A DNA stretch of 64,000 nucleotides from Burkholderiales bacterium RIFCSPLOWO2_02_FULL_57_36 (GTDB taxonomy: Bacteria > Pseudomonadota > Gammaproteobacteria > Burkholderiales > Burkholderiaceae_D). The notes under the pieces were generated by a model. It ran no database searches and was not told the DNA's origin. It saw only the letters and a program-made list of their open reading frames with translations. The stretch covers positions 275,838 through 339,837 of the forward strand of contig MESE01000096.1 in NCBI GenBank assembly GCA_001770855.1. The letters are read 5' to 3'. Positions 1 through 10,370 of this stretch are shown here, one piece after another (within the stretch, counting starts at the first letter, position 1; the number at the start of each line of letters is the position of its first letter). The translations under genes were made by a program, and so were the position numbers.

Positions 1-240
1 ATAGAAGTGGAACCATCGAACGACGCGATACATACCCGGATTCAGTCCGAGCAAATCAAGCGCGATCGCGGCAAACCAACTGTGCCGTCGACGATTGGAC
101 TGGAAAAGCTGACCAATCCTTTCCTGCGCTACCGGGAACCGGCGATTGTCGATTCCCTAATATCCACGGGACGCATCGAGCAAGGCGAACCGGTGGCGGC
201 CTTTGCCGCATTGCGGGAATGGAAAAATTCTTTCCGTTAA
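1..240 (+). CDS. gloB: Hydroxyacylglutathione hydrolase (glyoxalase II), C-terminal part only
   Basis: The window opens inside this gene; the frame is open from base 1 to a TAA at 238-240. Glyoxalase II hydrolyses S-lactoylglutathione to lactate and glutathione in the methylglyoxal detoxification pathway. Only the last 79 or so residues are visible. They match the C-terminal helical domain of the family: a PTVPST segment, then NPFLRYREP, and the ending AALREWKN. The metal-binding THxHxDH motif of the beta-lactamase fold lies upstream of the window, so catalytic competence cannot be judged. The next gene, mltD, is in the same direction after a 142-bp gap with its own likely promoter. Confidence 0.85.
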   Translation: MEVEPSNDAIHTRIQSEQIKRDRGKPTVPSTIGLEKLTNPFLRYREPAIVDSLISTGRIEQGEPVAAFAALREWKNSFR

Positions 241-291
241 TACATTGATCGTAAAACAAGCTTGCGGTTTCTCAAGTAAGTGTAACTTTTC

Positions 292-321
292 TTGACGTAA
301 TGAAAGGGCGTTACGTACACT
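292..321 (+). promoter_or_regulatory. Putative sigma-70 promoter for mltD
   Basis: TTGACG at 292-297 and TACACT at 316-321 are separated by 18 bp, about 60 bp upstream of the mltD start. The match is read by eye. The pair lies in a short AT-richer gap after gloB, where a promoter is expected. Confidence 0.45.
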
Positions 322-382
322 CAACATCCTACCTTCCTTAAACTACCGGCTGATCGTGGGTCGGTAAAAGCAAAAACAACCC

Positions 383-1921
383 ATGTATCAGATCAAGCTG
401 AAGAAGCTAGTTTGCGCAGCGCTATTGTCGATCGCTGCTCCTGTCATGGTCCAGGCCAACGACATTTCGATTTTCCGCTATACCCCGATACAGCCGTTCG
501 ATCCGAATGATCCGATCATGCAGATCATCGCCATGGGCGAAGTCGATGTATGGGAACGCATTCGCCAGGGATTTGCGATTCCCGATCTGGACAATCCGTT
601 GGTGACGACACAAACCACCTGGTACAGTTCCCGCCCGGATTACTTCAACCGCACGACGATGCGCGGGTCGCGCTATTTATTCTATGTAGTGCAAGAACTT
701 GAAAAACGCGGCATGCCAACCGAACTGGCCTTGTTGCCGTTTATTGAATCGGCGTTCAATCCCCAAGCGCATTCAAGCGCGAAGGCCTCCGGCTTGTGGC
801 AATTCATGCCTGCGACCGGTCTTTATTTCGACCTGAAGCAAAACGTGTTCAAAGACGAGCGGCGCGACGTGATCGCTTCGACGGATGCTGCATTGAGTTA
901 CCTGCAGAAATTGCATGGCATGTTCGGCGATTGGCATCTTGCGCTGGCTGCTTACAACTGGGGCGAAGGTTCGGTGCAACGTGCCTTGAAAAAAGCCAGG
1001 GCGGCGGGGACGCCTACCGATTTCAACGGCCTGTCGATCTACATGCCTGCGGAAACACGCAATTACGTACCGAAACTGCAAGCGGTCAAGAACATCATTG
1101 CCGTGCCGGATCAATATGCCATTACCTTGCCCAAGGTCGAGAATCAGCCTTACTTCGTCACCATCAAGAAGACTCGTGATATCGATGTCAAGATTGCCGC
1201 GCAACTTGCGGAGTTGCCGATGGAAGAATTCAAGGCACTGAATCCGCAATTCAATCGCCCGGTTATCACCGGCAGCTCGGATACCCAGATTTTGCTGCCG
1301 AAAGGCAATGCCGAAAAATTCAAGGAAAATCTTGCGAAGTGGGGCCGTACGCTTTCGTCATGGACTGTGCACAAGATCACCAATGCACGGGAGCGGATTG
1401 AAACCATCGCCGCCAAATTCAAGACCACGCCGGAGGTGATTCGCGAGGCAAACAACATTCCGCCGAAGATGTCGCTCAGGGCGGGATCCACAATTCTCGT
1501 GCCGAAAGCGGAACATGCGGCTGAAACCAATATTTCTGCTTCAGTAGTAGACAACGCGACGATGATGGTCGTGCCGGATGGATTGGAGAGCAAACGCATT
1601 CTTGTGAAGGTAGGCAAGAAAGACAGTCTTGCATCGATTGCCAGACGTCACAAGGTCAGCGTCGCCCAGATCAAGACATGGAACAACTTGAACCGCGACC
1701 GCATAACAGCAGGCCAGTCGCTGCAGTTGCATGTGCCTTATCGCGTCGCATCGGGCAAAAAAACCACCCGGAAAAAACTGGCGACGAACAAATCGAAGAG
1801 TACATCGATCAAAGTCGCAAAAGCCGGTAAACCGAATAAGGTCCGGTCCGGCAAGGTCGTCACCGCATCGACAAAGACAAAAACCGTTGTCGCATCGTCG
1901 TCGGCCAAAACGCCACGCTAA
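383..1921 (+). CDS. mltD: Membrane-bound lytic murein transglycosylase D with LysM domains
   Basis: This 512-residue protein is a peptidoglycan lytic transglycosylase that cleaves the MurNAc-GlcNAc bond with 1,6-anhydro product formation in the periplasm. A signal peptide (about 1-25, ending near VQA) is followed by an SLT domain with the catalytic Glu in the PFIESAFNP segment near 114, then SAKASGLWQFMPATG and the AAYNWGEG motif. Two LysM modules follow (about 335-375 and 410-456). The tail after 460 is very rich in Lys, Thr and Ser and probably disordered. Unlike Escherichia coli MltD, no clear lipobox cysteine is seen at the cleavage site, so it may be soluble or periplasmic rather than a lipoprotein. 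It converges on the yej operon with only 35 bp between stops. Confidence 0.92.
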   Translation: MYQIKLKKLVCAALLSIAAPVMVQANDISIFRYTPIQPFDPNDPIMQIIAMGEVDVWERIRQGFAIPDLDNPLVTTQTTWYSSRPDYFNRTTMRGSRYLFYVVQELEKRGMPTELALLPFIESAFNPQAHSSAKASGLWQFMPATGLYFDLKQNVFKDERRDVIASTDAALSYLQKLHGMFGDWHLALAAYNWGEGSVQRALKKARAAGTPTDFNGLSIYMPAETRNYVPKLQAVKNIIAVPDQYAITLPKVENQPYFVTIKKTRDIDVKIAAQLAELPMEEFKALNPQFNRPVITGSSDTQILLPKGNAEKFKENLAKWGRTLSSWTVHKITNARERIETIAAKFKTTPEVIREANNIPPKMSLRAGSTILVPKAEHAAETNISASVVDNATMMVVPDGLESKRILVKVGKKDSLASIARRHKVSVAQIKTWNNLNRDRITAGQSLQLHVPYRVASGKKTTRKKLATNKSKSTSIKVAKAGKPNKVRSGKVVTASTKTKTVVASSSAKTPR

Positions 1922-1956
1922 AACCCCCGACTCGGCAGGAAGCGGTTCGGCGTAAA

Positions 1957-3546
1957 TTACTCCTTGATCATTTCCGTTGAGTACGTCGAAGCCGCGAGCA
2001 GGCGTCTGGTATAGAGATGGACCGGCCGCGACAGCACCGATTCGGTCGATCCGCTCTCCACAACCGCACCATCCTTCATCACCATGACCCGGTGCGCCAT
2101 CGCGCGAATCACCGCCAGGTCGTGGCTGATGAACACATAGGCGATCCTGTATTTGCGCTGCAAGTCAGCGAGCAGTAGCAGCACTTGCTGCTGCACCGAT
2201 ACGTCAAGAGACGACGTCGGCTCATCAAGCAGGATCAGCTCGGGCTTCAACACCAGCGCCCTTGCAATCGCGATGCGCTGACGCTGGCCGCCGGAAAATT
2301 CGTGCGGATAGCGCGTCATCATGTCGGCGGACAGGCCGACTTCGGCCAAACCTTCGGCAACCGCCCTTCGCAGCCCGTCTCTGCCCAACTCCGGTTGATG
2401 CAGCGCCAGACCTTCTCCGACGATTTGCTCGATGGTCCGGCGCGGCGACAATGATGCGAACGGGTCCTGGAACACCACCTGCATTTTGGCGCGCAGCGGA
2501 CGCAGTTCGGTGCTGGCCATATCGCTGATCGGATGCTTGCCGAATGCGATCCGCCCTTCGACTGTCGCCGAAGACAGGCGCAGCAATGCCATGCCCAAGG
2601 TTGATTTTCCGGAACCCGATTCACCGACGATACCGAGCGTCTCCGACGGCCTGAGCTCTAGATCGACATTGTCGACCGCGACAAATTGTTTTTTTCTGAA
2701 CCAGCCCTGCTTGATCCAGAAATTGCAGCGTATCCCGTCTCCCTTGAGCAATGGTTCATCGCTGCTTGCCTCGGTATTGACGATGCGATGCGGACGACTG
2801 GCCAACAGCTTGCGGGTGTACGGTTCGCGCGGCCGGGAAAACAAGTCGTGGGTCGCCGCCGTCTCGATCAACTTCCCTTGTTCCATCACGCCGACCCGGT
2901 CGGCAAAATGCCGCACCAGATTCAGGTCATGCGTAATCATCAGTACCGCCATGTTTTCTTCACGCTGCAACTGATTCAGCAGTTCCAGAATCTGCACCTG
3001 GATCGTGACATCGAGTGCGGTGGTCGGTTCGTCGGCAATCAGCAGTTTCGGCTTGCACGCCAGCGCCATCGCAATCATCGCACGCTGGCGCTGTCCGCCG
3101 GACAACTGATGCGGATAGGCGAGCGCCCGGCGCGCCGGTTCGGGAATGCCGGTCTTGTCGAGCAGTTGCACGGTACGCTGCGCAGCAACCTTGCCGCTGA
3201 GACCCTCATGCAGCATCAGCACCTCGGCGATCTGGTTGCCGATCGTGTACAGGGGATTCAACGCAGTCATCGGTTCCTGAAAGATCATCGCGACGTCCTT
3301 GCCACGCACCTTGCGCATCGCGGCTTCCGATTTCTGCAGGATGTCCTGGCCTTCGAACAGGATGCGCCCATGGTAATCCGCGTCATGACTCAGGCGCAGT
3401 ATCGATAGCGCGGTAACAGTCTTGCCTGAACCCGATTCGCCGACCAGCGCGAATTTTTCACCCGGCTCGATGGAGAAGCTGACTTCGGTCACGACCTTCG
3501 ATGCGCCGAATGCAATCTGCAAATTCTGGATATCGAGCAGACTCAT
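1957..3546 (-). CDS. yejF: Peptide ABC transporter, fused dual ATP-binding protein (YejF type)
   Basis: This 529-residue cytoplasmic ATPase has two complete ABC modules in one chain, as in YejF. Each half carries a Walker A (GESGSGKT near 36 and GESGSGKS near 310), a signature motif (LSGGQRQR and FSGGQRQR) and a Walker B ([11 protein letters not shown] and [11 protein letters not shown]). It energises the YejB/YejE permease for uptake of oligopeptides; in enterobacteria this system imports peptide antibiotics such as microcin C. Its ATG overlaps the yejE stop by 4 bp (ATGA), indicating translational coupling. It is the last gene of the four-gene minus-strand operon. Confidence 0.92.
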   Translation of the reverse strand: MSLLDIQNLQIAFGASKVVTEVSFSIEPGEKFALVGESGSGKTVTALSILRLSHDADYHGRILFEGQDILQKSEAAMRKVRGKDVAMIFQEPMTALNPLYTIGNQIAEVLMLHEGLSGKVAAQRTVQLLDKTGIPEPARRALAYPHQLSGGQRQRAMIAMALACKPKLLIADEPTTALDVTIQVQILELLNQLQREENMAVLMITHDLNLVRHFADRVGVMEQGKLIETAATHDLFSRPREPYTRKLLASRPHRIVNTEASSDEPLLKGDGIRCNFWIKQGWFRKKQFVAVDNVDLELRPSETLGIVGESGSGKSTLGMALLRLSSATVEGRIAFGKHPISDMASTELRPLRAKMQVVFQDPFASLSPRRTIEQIVGEGLALHQPELGRDGLRRAVAEGLAEVGLSADMMTRYPHEFSGGQRQRIAIARALVLKPELILLDEPTSSLDVSVQQQVLLLLADLQRKYRIAYVFISHDLAVIRAMAHRVMVMKDGAVVESGSTESVLSRPVHLYTRRLLAASTYSTEMIKE

Positions 3547-4598
3547 GACTTCTTCCTGACGTCGAGGGAATTACGCAATGCGTCACCGATATTGGTCAGC
3601 AAAAGCAGCATGATGGTCAGCGTCATGAAGGTCGACAACGCAATCCACCATGCATCGAGGTTGTTCTTGCCTTGCGCCAGCAGCTCGCCCAGACTGGGAG
3701 TCGGCGGCGGTACGCCCAGTCCGAGAAAATCCAGGCTGGTCAACGCAAGAATCGAAGCGCTCATACGGAACGGCAGGAAGGTCACGACCGGCGTCATGCT
3801 GTTGGGGAGTACATGACGCCAGATGATCTGTCCGTTGGAAAGTCCGAGCGCGCGCGCCGCCTGCACATATTCCAGATTGCGATTGCGCAGGAAATCGGCG
3901 CGTACATAATCGGACAATCCCATCCACCCGAACAGCGACAGCAGGATCAGCAACAAGCCGATGCTCGGCTGGAAAATCGACGCGAAAATAATCAGCAGAT
4001 AGAGTTCCGGCATCGAGCCCCATATCTCGATGAAGCGCTGGAACAGCAAGTCGGTCTTGCCGGCGAAATAACCTTGCACCGCACCGGCCAGCAGCCCGAG
4101 TATCACGCCGGTAATCGTCAATGCCAGACCGAACAGGATCGATATGCGGAACCCGTACAGCAGCCGCGCAACCACATCGCGCCCGCGGTCATCGGTTCCC
4201 AGCCAGTTGTCGGCGGACGGCGGCGACGGATTCGGCGATTTAGCAAAATAGTTCAGCGTATCGTAGCGATACTGATTGAGCGGGTAAATCGCCCAATTGC
4301 CATTCTTGCTGAATTGATCGCGAATGAACGGGTCGAGATAATCGGCCTGTGTATCGAAATCGCCGCCGAATGTCTTTTCGGAATACGTGGTCACGATCGG
4401 AAACATGGTCTGACCGTTGTAGCGCACGATCAAAGGCTTGTCGTTCGACACGAATTCGGCCAGAAGGCTGATCGCGAACAGCACCGAAAAGATAATCAGG
4501 CTCCAGTAGCCGCGCTTGTTCTGCTTGAAGCGCAACCAGGTGCGGCGTCCGGGCGAGATCGACGGTGCAACGGAAGATTGTGGAATGGTCGCGCTCAT
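3543..4598 (-). CDS. yejE: Peptide ABC transporter permease (YejE type)
   Basis: This 351-residue inner-membrane permease has an N-terminal transmembrane anchor (about 33-50), a long periplasmic insertion with the conserved FGGDFDTQADYLDPF stretch typical of YejE, and then a five-helix BPD_transp_1 domain. The EAA loop that contacts the ATPase is visible as VQAARALGLSNGQIIWRHVLP. It forms a heterodimer with YejB. It overlaps both neighbours by 4 bp, so yejB, yejE and yejF are almost certainly one transcript. Confidence 0.92.
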   Translation of the reverse strand: MSATIPQSSVAPSISPGRRTWLRFKQNKRGYWSLIIFSVLFAISLLAEFVSNDKPLIVRYNGQTMFPIVTTYSEKTFGGDFDTQADYLDPFIRDQFSKNGNWAIYPLNQYRYDTLNYFAKSPNPSPPSADNWLGTDDRGRDVVARLLYGFRISILFGLALTITGVILGLLAGAVQGYFAGKTDLLFQRFIEIWGSMPELYLLIIFASIFQPSIGLLLILLSLFGWMGLSDYVRADFLRNRNLEYVQAARALGLSNGQIIWRHVLPNSMTPVVTFLPFRMSASILALTSLDFLGLGVPPPTPSLGELLAQGKNNLDAWWIALSTFMTLTIMLLLLTNIGDALRNSLDVRKKS

Positions 4599-5653
4599 CG
4601 GCTCAGGCTTTCAAATTGCACCCGTGGATCGGCCCACACATAGCAAAGATCGCCCAGCAACTTGACCACCAGCCCGATCAGCGTAAAGAGGTATAACGTG
4701 CCCATCACCACCGGATAGTCGCGGCGGATTACCGATTCATACGACAGCAGGCCGAGTCCATCCAGCGAAAACAGGGTTTCGATCAGCAGGCTTCCTGCAA
4801 AAAATGCGCCGATGAAGGCTGCCGGAAAACCGGTGACCAGCGGAATCAGCGCATTGCGAAATACATGCTTGTACAGCACGGTTCTTTCGCTCAGGCCCTT
4901 GGCGCGGGCGGTGAGGACGTACTGCTTGCGTATCTCCTCGAGAAAGGTATTCTTGGTCAGCATCGTCATTACCGCGAAAGAACCGGCGACGGAAGCCGTG
5001 ACCGGCAACGTGATGTGCCAGAGATAGTCGGCGATCTTGCCGAACCAGGATAGCTGATCCCAATCATCGGAAGTCAGTCCGCGCAACGGAAACCATTGCA
5101 CGAAACTGCCGCCGCCGAACAGCACAAGCAACAGAACACCCAGCACGAACCCCGGAATCGAATAGCCGATCAGCACGGCGATACTGGTTGCAACATCAAA
5201 CCGGCTTCCCTCACGCACTGCTTTCGCAATACCTAGCGGAATGGAGATCAGATAGGTCAGGAAAAAGGTCCACATGCCAAGCGTGATGGACACCGGCAAC
5301 TTCGAGACCACCAGGCCCCAGACATCCTTGTGATGGTAGAAGCTCTGTCCCAGGTCGAAGCTAGCGAAACCCTTCAGCATTTGCCAGAAGCGCTCATGTG
5401 TCGGTTTGTCGAAACCGTACAGAGCCTTGATTTCTTCGACGCGCTCGGCATCGATGCCTTGCCGGCCGCGATAATCGGACGGTCCGCGGGTCGATACCTC
5501 GCCGGCGCCGACCTGCCCTTTCAACTCCATCAGCATTTGTTCGACCGGACCGCCCGGCACGAACTGAATGACCGCGAAGGTGATCGCGATCACGCCCAAC
5601 AATGTCGGCAGCATCAGCAGCACGCGCTTGGCAATGTAAGCCCACAGGTTCAT
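4595..5653 (-). CDS. yejB: Peptide ABC transporter permease (YejB type)
   Basis: This 352-residue permease begins with the usual first helix (YIAKRVLLMLPTLLGVIAITF) of the DppB/YejB family. A periplasmic loop containing EQMLMELKGQ is characteristic of the Yej branch rather than Dpp or Opp. The EAA loop is VLTARAKGLSERTVLYKHVFRN. It pairs with YejE in the inner membrane. It starts 26 bp after the yejA stop and its stop overlaps the yejE start. Confidence 0.92.
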   Translation of the reverse strand: MNLWAYIAKRVLLMLPTLLGVIAITFAVIQFVPGGPVEQMLMELKGQVGAGEVSTRGPSDYRGRQGIDAERVEEIKALYGFDKPTHERFWQMLKGFASFDLGQSFYHHKDVWGLVVSKLPVSITLGMWTFFLTYLISIPLGIAKAVREGSRFDVATSIAVLIGYSIPGFVLGVLLLVLFGGGSFVQWFPLRGLTSDDWDQLSWFGKIADYLWHITLPVTASVAGSFAVMTMLTKNTFLEEIRKQYVLTARAKGLSERTVLYKHVFRNALIPLVTGFPAAFIGAFFAGSLLIETLFSLDGLGLLSYESVIRRDYPVVMGTLYLFTLIGLVVKLLGDLCYVWADPRVQFESLSR

Positions 5654-5679
5654 GGTTCAACTTTCATTTGTTGTTCCTT

Positions 5680-7479
5680 CTATCGGGGCTTGATTTCCCA
5701 CCAGGAGGAAATCACGTAAGGATCGGCCTGATAGTACAGCGGCACGGTTTTCGGAATGCCGAAACGATCATGATAGGCAACACGATGAGTCCCCAGATAC
5801 CAATGCGGTACGGCGATATGCTTGTGCAGCAGCACACGGTCCAGCGCACGCGAAGCGGCAACCAGATCCTTCCAGTTTGTCGCGCTGACCACCGCGTCTA
5901 CCAGTTTGTCAACGGCAGGATCTTTTATTCCCCAGATATTGCTCGATCCGTTTTCATCGGCGGCCTTTGACGAAAACATATCGTACAACTCGTTACCCGG
6001 GCTGATGAACGCGCCCAGATTGCTGGTGGTCATGTCGAAGTCGAATTCCTGCATCCGCCTTTGTATCAACGCATAGTCGGCGGTACGCTGATTGACTTCG
6101 ATGCCGAGCTTTTGCATGTTGCGCACATAGACGCTGATGATGCGCGACATCGATCCCTGGTCGTCGATGATCTCGATCCTGAACGGCTCGCCCGTCGCAT
6201 TGCGCAATGCGCCGTCACGATACTCCCAGCCTGCTTGCCTGAACAACTCCTTGGCTTGCATCAGATTGGCGCGCAGCGATGAAGGCGGATCGGTGCTGGG
6301 CGGCACCGGCGCGGGGCCGAACACCACCGGATCGAGTTTTGAACGAAGCGGCTCCAGCAGTTTCAACTCTTCCTCCGAGGGCATCCCGGTGGCGGCAAGC
6401 TCGCTATTATTGAAGAAGGAGTAAATGCGCTTGTACTGACCATAAAACAGCTGCCGGCTCATCCATTCGAAATCGAGCATCAGGCCAAACGCCTTGCGCA
6501 CCCGGACATCGGCAAACTGCCGCCGCCGCAGGTTCATCATGAACCCCTGCATGCCGGCGCCATTGGAATGTTTTAGTTCGCGCTTGATGATGGTGCCATT
6601 CCGGAACTTTGGCCCGGTATAACTGCGTGCCCAGTTTTTTGCGCTGTTCTCGACGACGACGTCGAACTCTCCCGCCTTGAATGCCTCCAGTCTCGCGACA
6701 TCGTCTTTGTAGAATTGATAATTGATCCTGTCAAAGTTGAACATGCCACGGCGTGAAGGAACCTCGTTACCCCAATAATTCGGATCACGCCTGTAGCTGA
6801 TCGAGCGCCCTATATTGTAGTGATCGATCAGGTAGGGGCCGGTTGCGATCGGAGGGTCCAGCTGTATCTTGTCGAACGAGGTATTCGCTGCCCATTTCTT
6901 CGAGAAGACCGGGATGCCGCCGACAATCAACGGCAATTCATGATTGAGAGTCTTGAAATCGAAACGTACCGTTCTGGCATCAACCGCCACGCACTGCTTG
7001 ACGTCGGCAAATATGATCTTGAATTGCGGCGCCCCTTTTTCGACCAGACTGTCGTAGGAATGCTTGACATCGGCCGCCGTCACCTGATCGCCGTTGTTGA
7101 ATTTTGCTTTCGGATTCAATCGGAAAGTCATCGACATCCGATCCGGCGCAAGATGCATGTCCTCGGCCAGCAAGCCGTACATCGTCGCGACTTCATCCGA
7201 CGAAGTCGTGGTCAGCGTCTCGAACATCAGGTTCGAAACGCCTGCGGCCGAAACCCCTTTGAGCGAGAACGGATTGAACTTGTCGAAACTGGTCCGGCGA
7301 TCCGGATTGGCAAGAAACAGTGCGCCTCCCTTGGGGGCATCCGGATTCACGTAATCGAAATGTTTGAAATCGGGCGGATATTTCGGCGTGCTGTAAAGGG
7401 AAAACGCATGCGCGGCAATTGCACTGCCACTACAGCCGAGAAAACCGATCAGTAAAAAAGAAAAGAAGTATTTAGCCAT
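5680..7479 (-). CDS. yejA: Extracellular peptide-binding protein (YejA type, SBP family 5)
   Basis: This is a 599-residue periplasmic solute-binding protein of family 5. The start at 7479 gives MAKYFFSFLLIGFLGC followed by an Ala-rich cleavage site, a good signal peptide, with an AGG-containing ribosome site upstream. An in-frame ATG 10 codons earlier is less likely. The YVNPDAPKGG motif near the mature N-terminus and the FDKFNPFSLKG segment are typical of YejA-like proteins. A Cys in the signal region (FLGCSG) could be a lipobox, so it may be a lipoprotein. It is first in the yejABEF order and would deliver oligopeptides to YejBE. The promoter should lie in the 294-bp divergent gap with fabI. 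Confidence 0.9.
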   Translation of the reverse strand: MAKYFFSFLLIGFLGCSGSAIAAHAFSLYSTPKYPPDFKHFDYVNPDAPKGGALFLANPDRRTSFDKFNPFSLKGVSAAGVSNLMFETLTTTSSDEVATMYGLLAEDMHLAPDRMSMTFRLNPKAKFNNGDQVTAADVKHSYDSLVEKGAPQFKIIFADVKQCVAVDARTVRFDFKTLNHELPLIVGGIPVFSKKWAANTSFDKIQLDPPIATGPYLIDHYNIGRSISYRRDPNYWGNEVPSRRGMFNFDRINYQFYKDDVARLEAFKAGEFDVVVENSAKNWARSYTGPKFRNGTIIKRELKHSNGAGMQGFMMNLRRRQFADVRVRKAFGLMLDFEWMSRQLFYGQYKRIYSFFNNSELAATGMPSEEELKLLEPLRSKLDPVVFGPAPVPPSTDPPSSLRANLMQAKELFRQAGWEYRDGALRNATGEPFRIEIIDDQGSMSRIISVYVRNMQKLGIEVNQRTADYALIQRRMQEFDFDMTTSNLGAFISPGNELYDMFSSKAADENGSSNIWGIKDPAVDKLVDAVVSATNWKDLVAASRALDRVLLHKHIAVPHWYLGTHRVAYHDRFGIPKTVPLYYQADPYVISSWWEIKPR

Positions 7480-7773
7480 TCGCCTGTAGTTCCAAACCAA
7501 CGTTGCCATAGTGCATGGTCGCTTTGCAAGTCTGCGTTATTTTACCGAAAGGATTGTTGCGCTAGGCCGAAGATTACGCCTTCCTGGCTGTTATCGACAC
7601 AAGAAATCACGCGAAAAGTTGCCCTAACCGAAGGGACACCATACAATCTTGCCCATTAAATGCACAAGACACTGCTTGTTCGCATAAAACAAGTTCCCGT
7701 TTTAATGTTCGTGCAAACTGTGTGTCAGACCAAGACCACAAACCGCGTAAAGTAATTTCATTCGGAGTCATTC

Positions 7774-8559
7774 ATGGCATTTCTGCAAGGCAAAAAAATT
7801 CTGATCACCGGTCTGCTGTCCAACCGCTCGCTCGCTTACGGCATCGCGCAGGCATGCAAGCGGGAAGGCGCGGAACTGGCGTTTACCTATGTCGGTGAAC
7901 GCTTCAAGGACCGCATTACCGATTTTGCAAAGGAATTCGATAGCAGCCTGACCTTCGACTGCGATGTCAGCAGCGATGAGCAGATCGATGCGCTGTTCGC
8001 GGATCTGGGCAAATCATGGGACCAACTTGACGGTTTGGTACATGCGATCGGCTTTGCGTCACGCGAATCCATCACAGGCGACTTCTTGGAGGGCATTTCC
8101 CGCGAAGGGTTCAGGCTTGCCCACGATATTTCTGCCTACAGCTTTCCGGCGATGGCAAAAGCGGCGCTGCCGATGCTGCGCCCGAATGCCGCACTGCTGA
8201 CGCTGACCTATCTTGGTGCGATGCGCGCGCTACCGAACTACAACACGATGGGCTTGGCCAAGGCATCGCTGGAAGCGAGTGTGCGCTACATGGCCGAATC
8301 GCTCGGCCCGAAAGGCGTGCGCGTCAACGGCATTTCCGCCGGCCCGATCAAAACCCTGGCAGCCAGCGGCATCAAGGACTTTGGCAAGATTTTGAATTTC
8401 GTGAAAGCCAATGCACCGTTGCGCCGCAATGTCACGATTGAAGACGTCGGCAATACCGCTGCGTTTCTATTGTCCGATCTGGCGGGCGGCATCACCGGTG
8501 AGATCACCTATGTGGACGGCGGCTTCTCGCACGTCGTCGGCGGTATGCGGGAAGAGTAG
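7774..8559 (+). CDS. fabI: Enoyl-[acyl-carrier-protein] reductase (NADH)
   Basis: This 261-residue protein catalyses the last, NADH-dependent reduction of each fatty-acid elongation cycle (type II FAS, cytoplasm). The cofactor-binding N-terminus carries [13 protein letters not shown]. The active-site residues fall exactly where they do in E. coli FabI: Tyr146, Tyr156 and Lys163 in the YNTMGLAK motif. The C-terminal YVDGGF motif is present. The length matches the family. It is the target family of triclosan and isoniazid-type inhibitors. A GGAG ribosome site (ttcGGAGtca) sits before the ATG. It is transcribed alone, divergent from yejA. Confidence 0.96.
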   Translation: MAFLQGKKILITGLLSNRSLAYGIAQACKREGAELAFTYVGERFKDRITDFAKEFDSSLTFDCDVSSDEQIDALFADLGKSWDQLDGLVHAIGFASRESITGDFLEGISREGFRLAHDISAYSFPAMAKAALPMLRPNAALLTLTYLGAMRALPNYNTMGLAKASLEASVRYMAESLGPKGVRVNGISAGPIKTLAASGIKDFGKILNFVKANAPLRRNVTIEDVGNTAAFLLSDLAGGITGEITYVDGGFSHVVGGMREE

Positions 8560-8926
8560 ATTCCGATTGCATGAATAGTTCGGGAGACCGTCTTGCGCGG
8601 ACGGTCTCGACGTCCCGAATCAACAATAAAATCCGCTGCGAAAAACGCCGCCATAAAATATCCTGCACCGAATCGAATTAGTCTGTAGAATACCGCCTTT
8701 GCGTTGCACCATGCAGCGCATTTTGCAGCATCGCGAACCCTTAGCATTAACGATAAAGCCTTCCCGCCTCCTGGTGTTGATTTTTGAACACCGTCCCGGC
8801 GCAACGCTTTTGTGCCGAAATCTCTCTGAGTTTTCTTAGCTGTTTCGTTGGTTGGCGTTGCATTTTTTGCGCTTCCGCACTTCATTCCTGATGATGCGTA
8901 TCGCGCTGATTTTACGAAAGAAAATA
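8560..8926. other. Intergenic region fabI to DEAD-box helicase
   Basis: This 367-bp stretch holds the fabI hairpin near its left end. The rest contains no credible gene; the open frames on either strand have no recognisable family. The right part would be a long 5' leader for the helicase. Such leaders are common in cold-inducible DEAD-box helicase genes, but no specific cold-shock element was identified. Confidence 0.5.
8584..8608 (+). terminator. Hairpin after fabI
   Basis: A perfect 9-bp stem (GAGACCGTC / GACGGTCTC) with a 7-base loop lies 24 bp after the fabI stop. No U-tract follows, so it may be a weak or factor-dependent terminator or a 3'-end stabiliser. Confidence 0.5.
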
Positions 8927-10333
8927 ATGACTTTTGAAGCACTAGGCTTGCACGCGTCCGTACTGAAAGCACTTACCGAATCCGGCTACACCAAACCAAC
9001 CGCAGTCCAGGCACAAGCTGTGCCGGCCGCGATTGAAGGCCGCGACCTGATGGTCTCGTCACAAACAGGCTCCGGTAAAACCGCGGCGTTCATGCTGCCG
9101 GCATTGCACAAGTTTGCATCCGCCGCGGAACAGCAACCTGCAGCCGGCGGCAAGACCCCGAACCAGGAAGCACAATCCGCCCGTTCACGCGGCGATCGTC
9201 CGCGTTTCAAGGCCGCTCAGCCGAAAATGCTGGTATTGACGCCGACCCGCGAACTTGCATTGCAAGTTACGAATGCAACCGATAAATACGGCTCCTTCAT
9301 GAAGCGCATAAAAGCCGTGTCGATCCTCGGCGGCATGCCTTATCCGAAGCAGATGCAATTGCTGGCCAAGAATCCGGAGATCCTGGTGGCGACACCCGGA
9401 CGTCTGATCGACCATATGGAATCCGGCAAGATCGATTTCTCGCAACTGGAAATCCTGGTGCTTGACGAAGCCGATCGCATGCTGGACATGGGCTTTATCG
9501 ACGATATCGAAAAAATCGTCGATGCGACCCCTGAAACACGTCAAACCATGCTGTTCTCCGCCACGCTGGACGGGGTTGTCGGCAATATGGCAAAACGCAT
9601 CACGAAGAACCCGCTGGTGATCCAGATCGCCGGCTCTGCCACCAAGCACGAGAATATTTCGCAACGCGTGCATTTCGTGGACGACCTGTCGCACAAGAAT
9701 CGCCTGCTCGATCACCTGCTGCGCGATACAACGATGGATCAGGCAGTGGTATTTACCGCAACCAAGCGCGATGCCGACACGATCGCCGATCGTTTGAACA
9801 TCGCCGGCTTCGCTGCTGCCGCACTGCATGGCGACATGCATCAGGGCGCACGTAACCGTACACTGGACGGCATGCGTCGCGGTCAGGTGCGGGTACTGGT
9901 TGCCACCGACGTTGCCGCGCGCGGCATCGACGTCCCGGCGATCACGCATGTATTCAATTACGATCTGCCTAAGTTTCCGGAAGACTATGTGCACCGCATC
10001 GGCCGTACCGGCCGTGCAGGGCGCAACGGCGTTGCAGTATCGCTGGTCAATCACGCCGAAGGCATGAATGTCAAACGGATCGAGCGCTTTACCAAGCAAT
10101 TGATTCCGGTCGATGTTATCGAAGGCTTCGAGCCGAAGAGAACTGCGTCGGCAGCGCGTCCGAGCCACAAGCCAGGCGGCTGGAAGCCGGGCGACAATCG
10201 CGGCAATGCTGCCAAGCCGGGTCAGCGCACATTCAGCAAGCCGGGCGCACCACGCAAGGATGGCGGCAGCTCCTTCAGCAAGGGACCTCGTACCGGTGAT
10301 TCCGGCGCGCGTCGTTCATACGGCGACCGTTAA
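8927..10333 (+). CDS. DEAD-box ATP-dependent RNA helicase (RhlE-like)
   Basis: This 468-residue cytoplasmic RNA helicase probably remodels RNA in ribosome assembly or mRNA decay. The start chosen at 8927 (MTFEALGL, after an AAAG-rich site) matches the family N-terminus; an open frame extends 25 codons upstream without similarity. Motifs in order are the Q motif (GYTKPTAVQAQAVP), I (SQTGSGKT), Ia (PTREL), TPGR, II (DEAD), III (SAT), and VI (HRIGRTGRAG). The C-terminal 70 residues are a basic Gly/Lys/Arg/Ser-rich tail likely to bind RNA. An insertion of about 35 residues after motif I is rich in Ala, Gln and Gly. RhlE is the best guess from core motifs and tail; other RhlE-like paralogues cannot be excluded. 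Confidence 0.88.
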   Translation: MTFEALGLHASVLKALTESGYTKPTAVQAQAVPAAIEGRDLMVSSQTGSGKTAAFMLPALHKFASAAEQQPAAGGKTPNQEAQSARSRGDRPRFKAAQPKMLVLTPTRELALQVTNATDKYGSFMKRIKAVSILGGMPYPKQMQLLAKNPEILVATPGRLIDHMESGKIDFSQLEILVLDEADRMLDMGFIDDIEKIVDATPETRQTMLFSATLDGVVGNMAKRITKNPLVIQIAGSATKHENISQRVHFVDDLSHKNRLLDHLLRDTTMDQAVVFTATKRDADTIADRLNIAGFAAAALHGDMHQGARNRTLDGMRRGQVRVLVATDVAARGIDVPAITHVFNYDLPKFPEDYVHRIGRTGRAGRNGVAVSLVNHAEGMNVKRIERFTKQLIPVDVIEGFEPKRTASAARPSHKPGGWKPGDNRGNAAKPGQRTFSKPGAPRKDGGSSFSKGPRTGDSGARRSYGDR

Positions 10334-10370
10334 TCGGTAAGAGCTTCATGCTGTAAAAGCTGGAAAATTA

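Noticed and set aside
8508..8972. A 154-codon minus-strand frame between fabI and the helicase
   Set aside because: No domain, no ribosome site, and it overlaps the ends of two well-supported genes.
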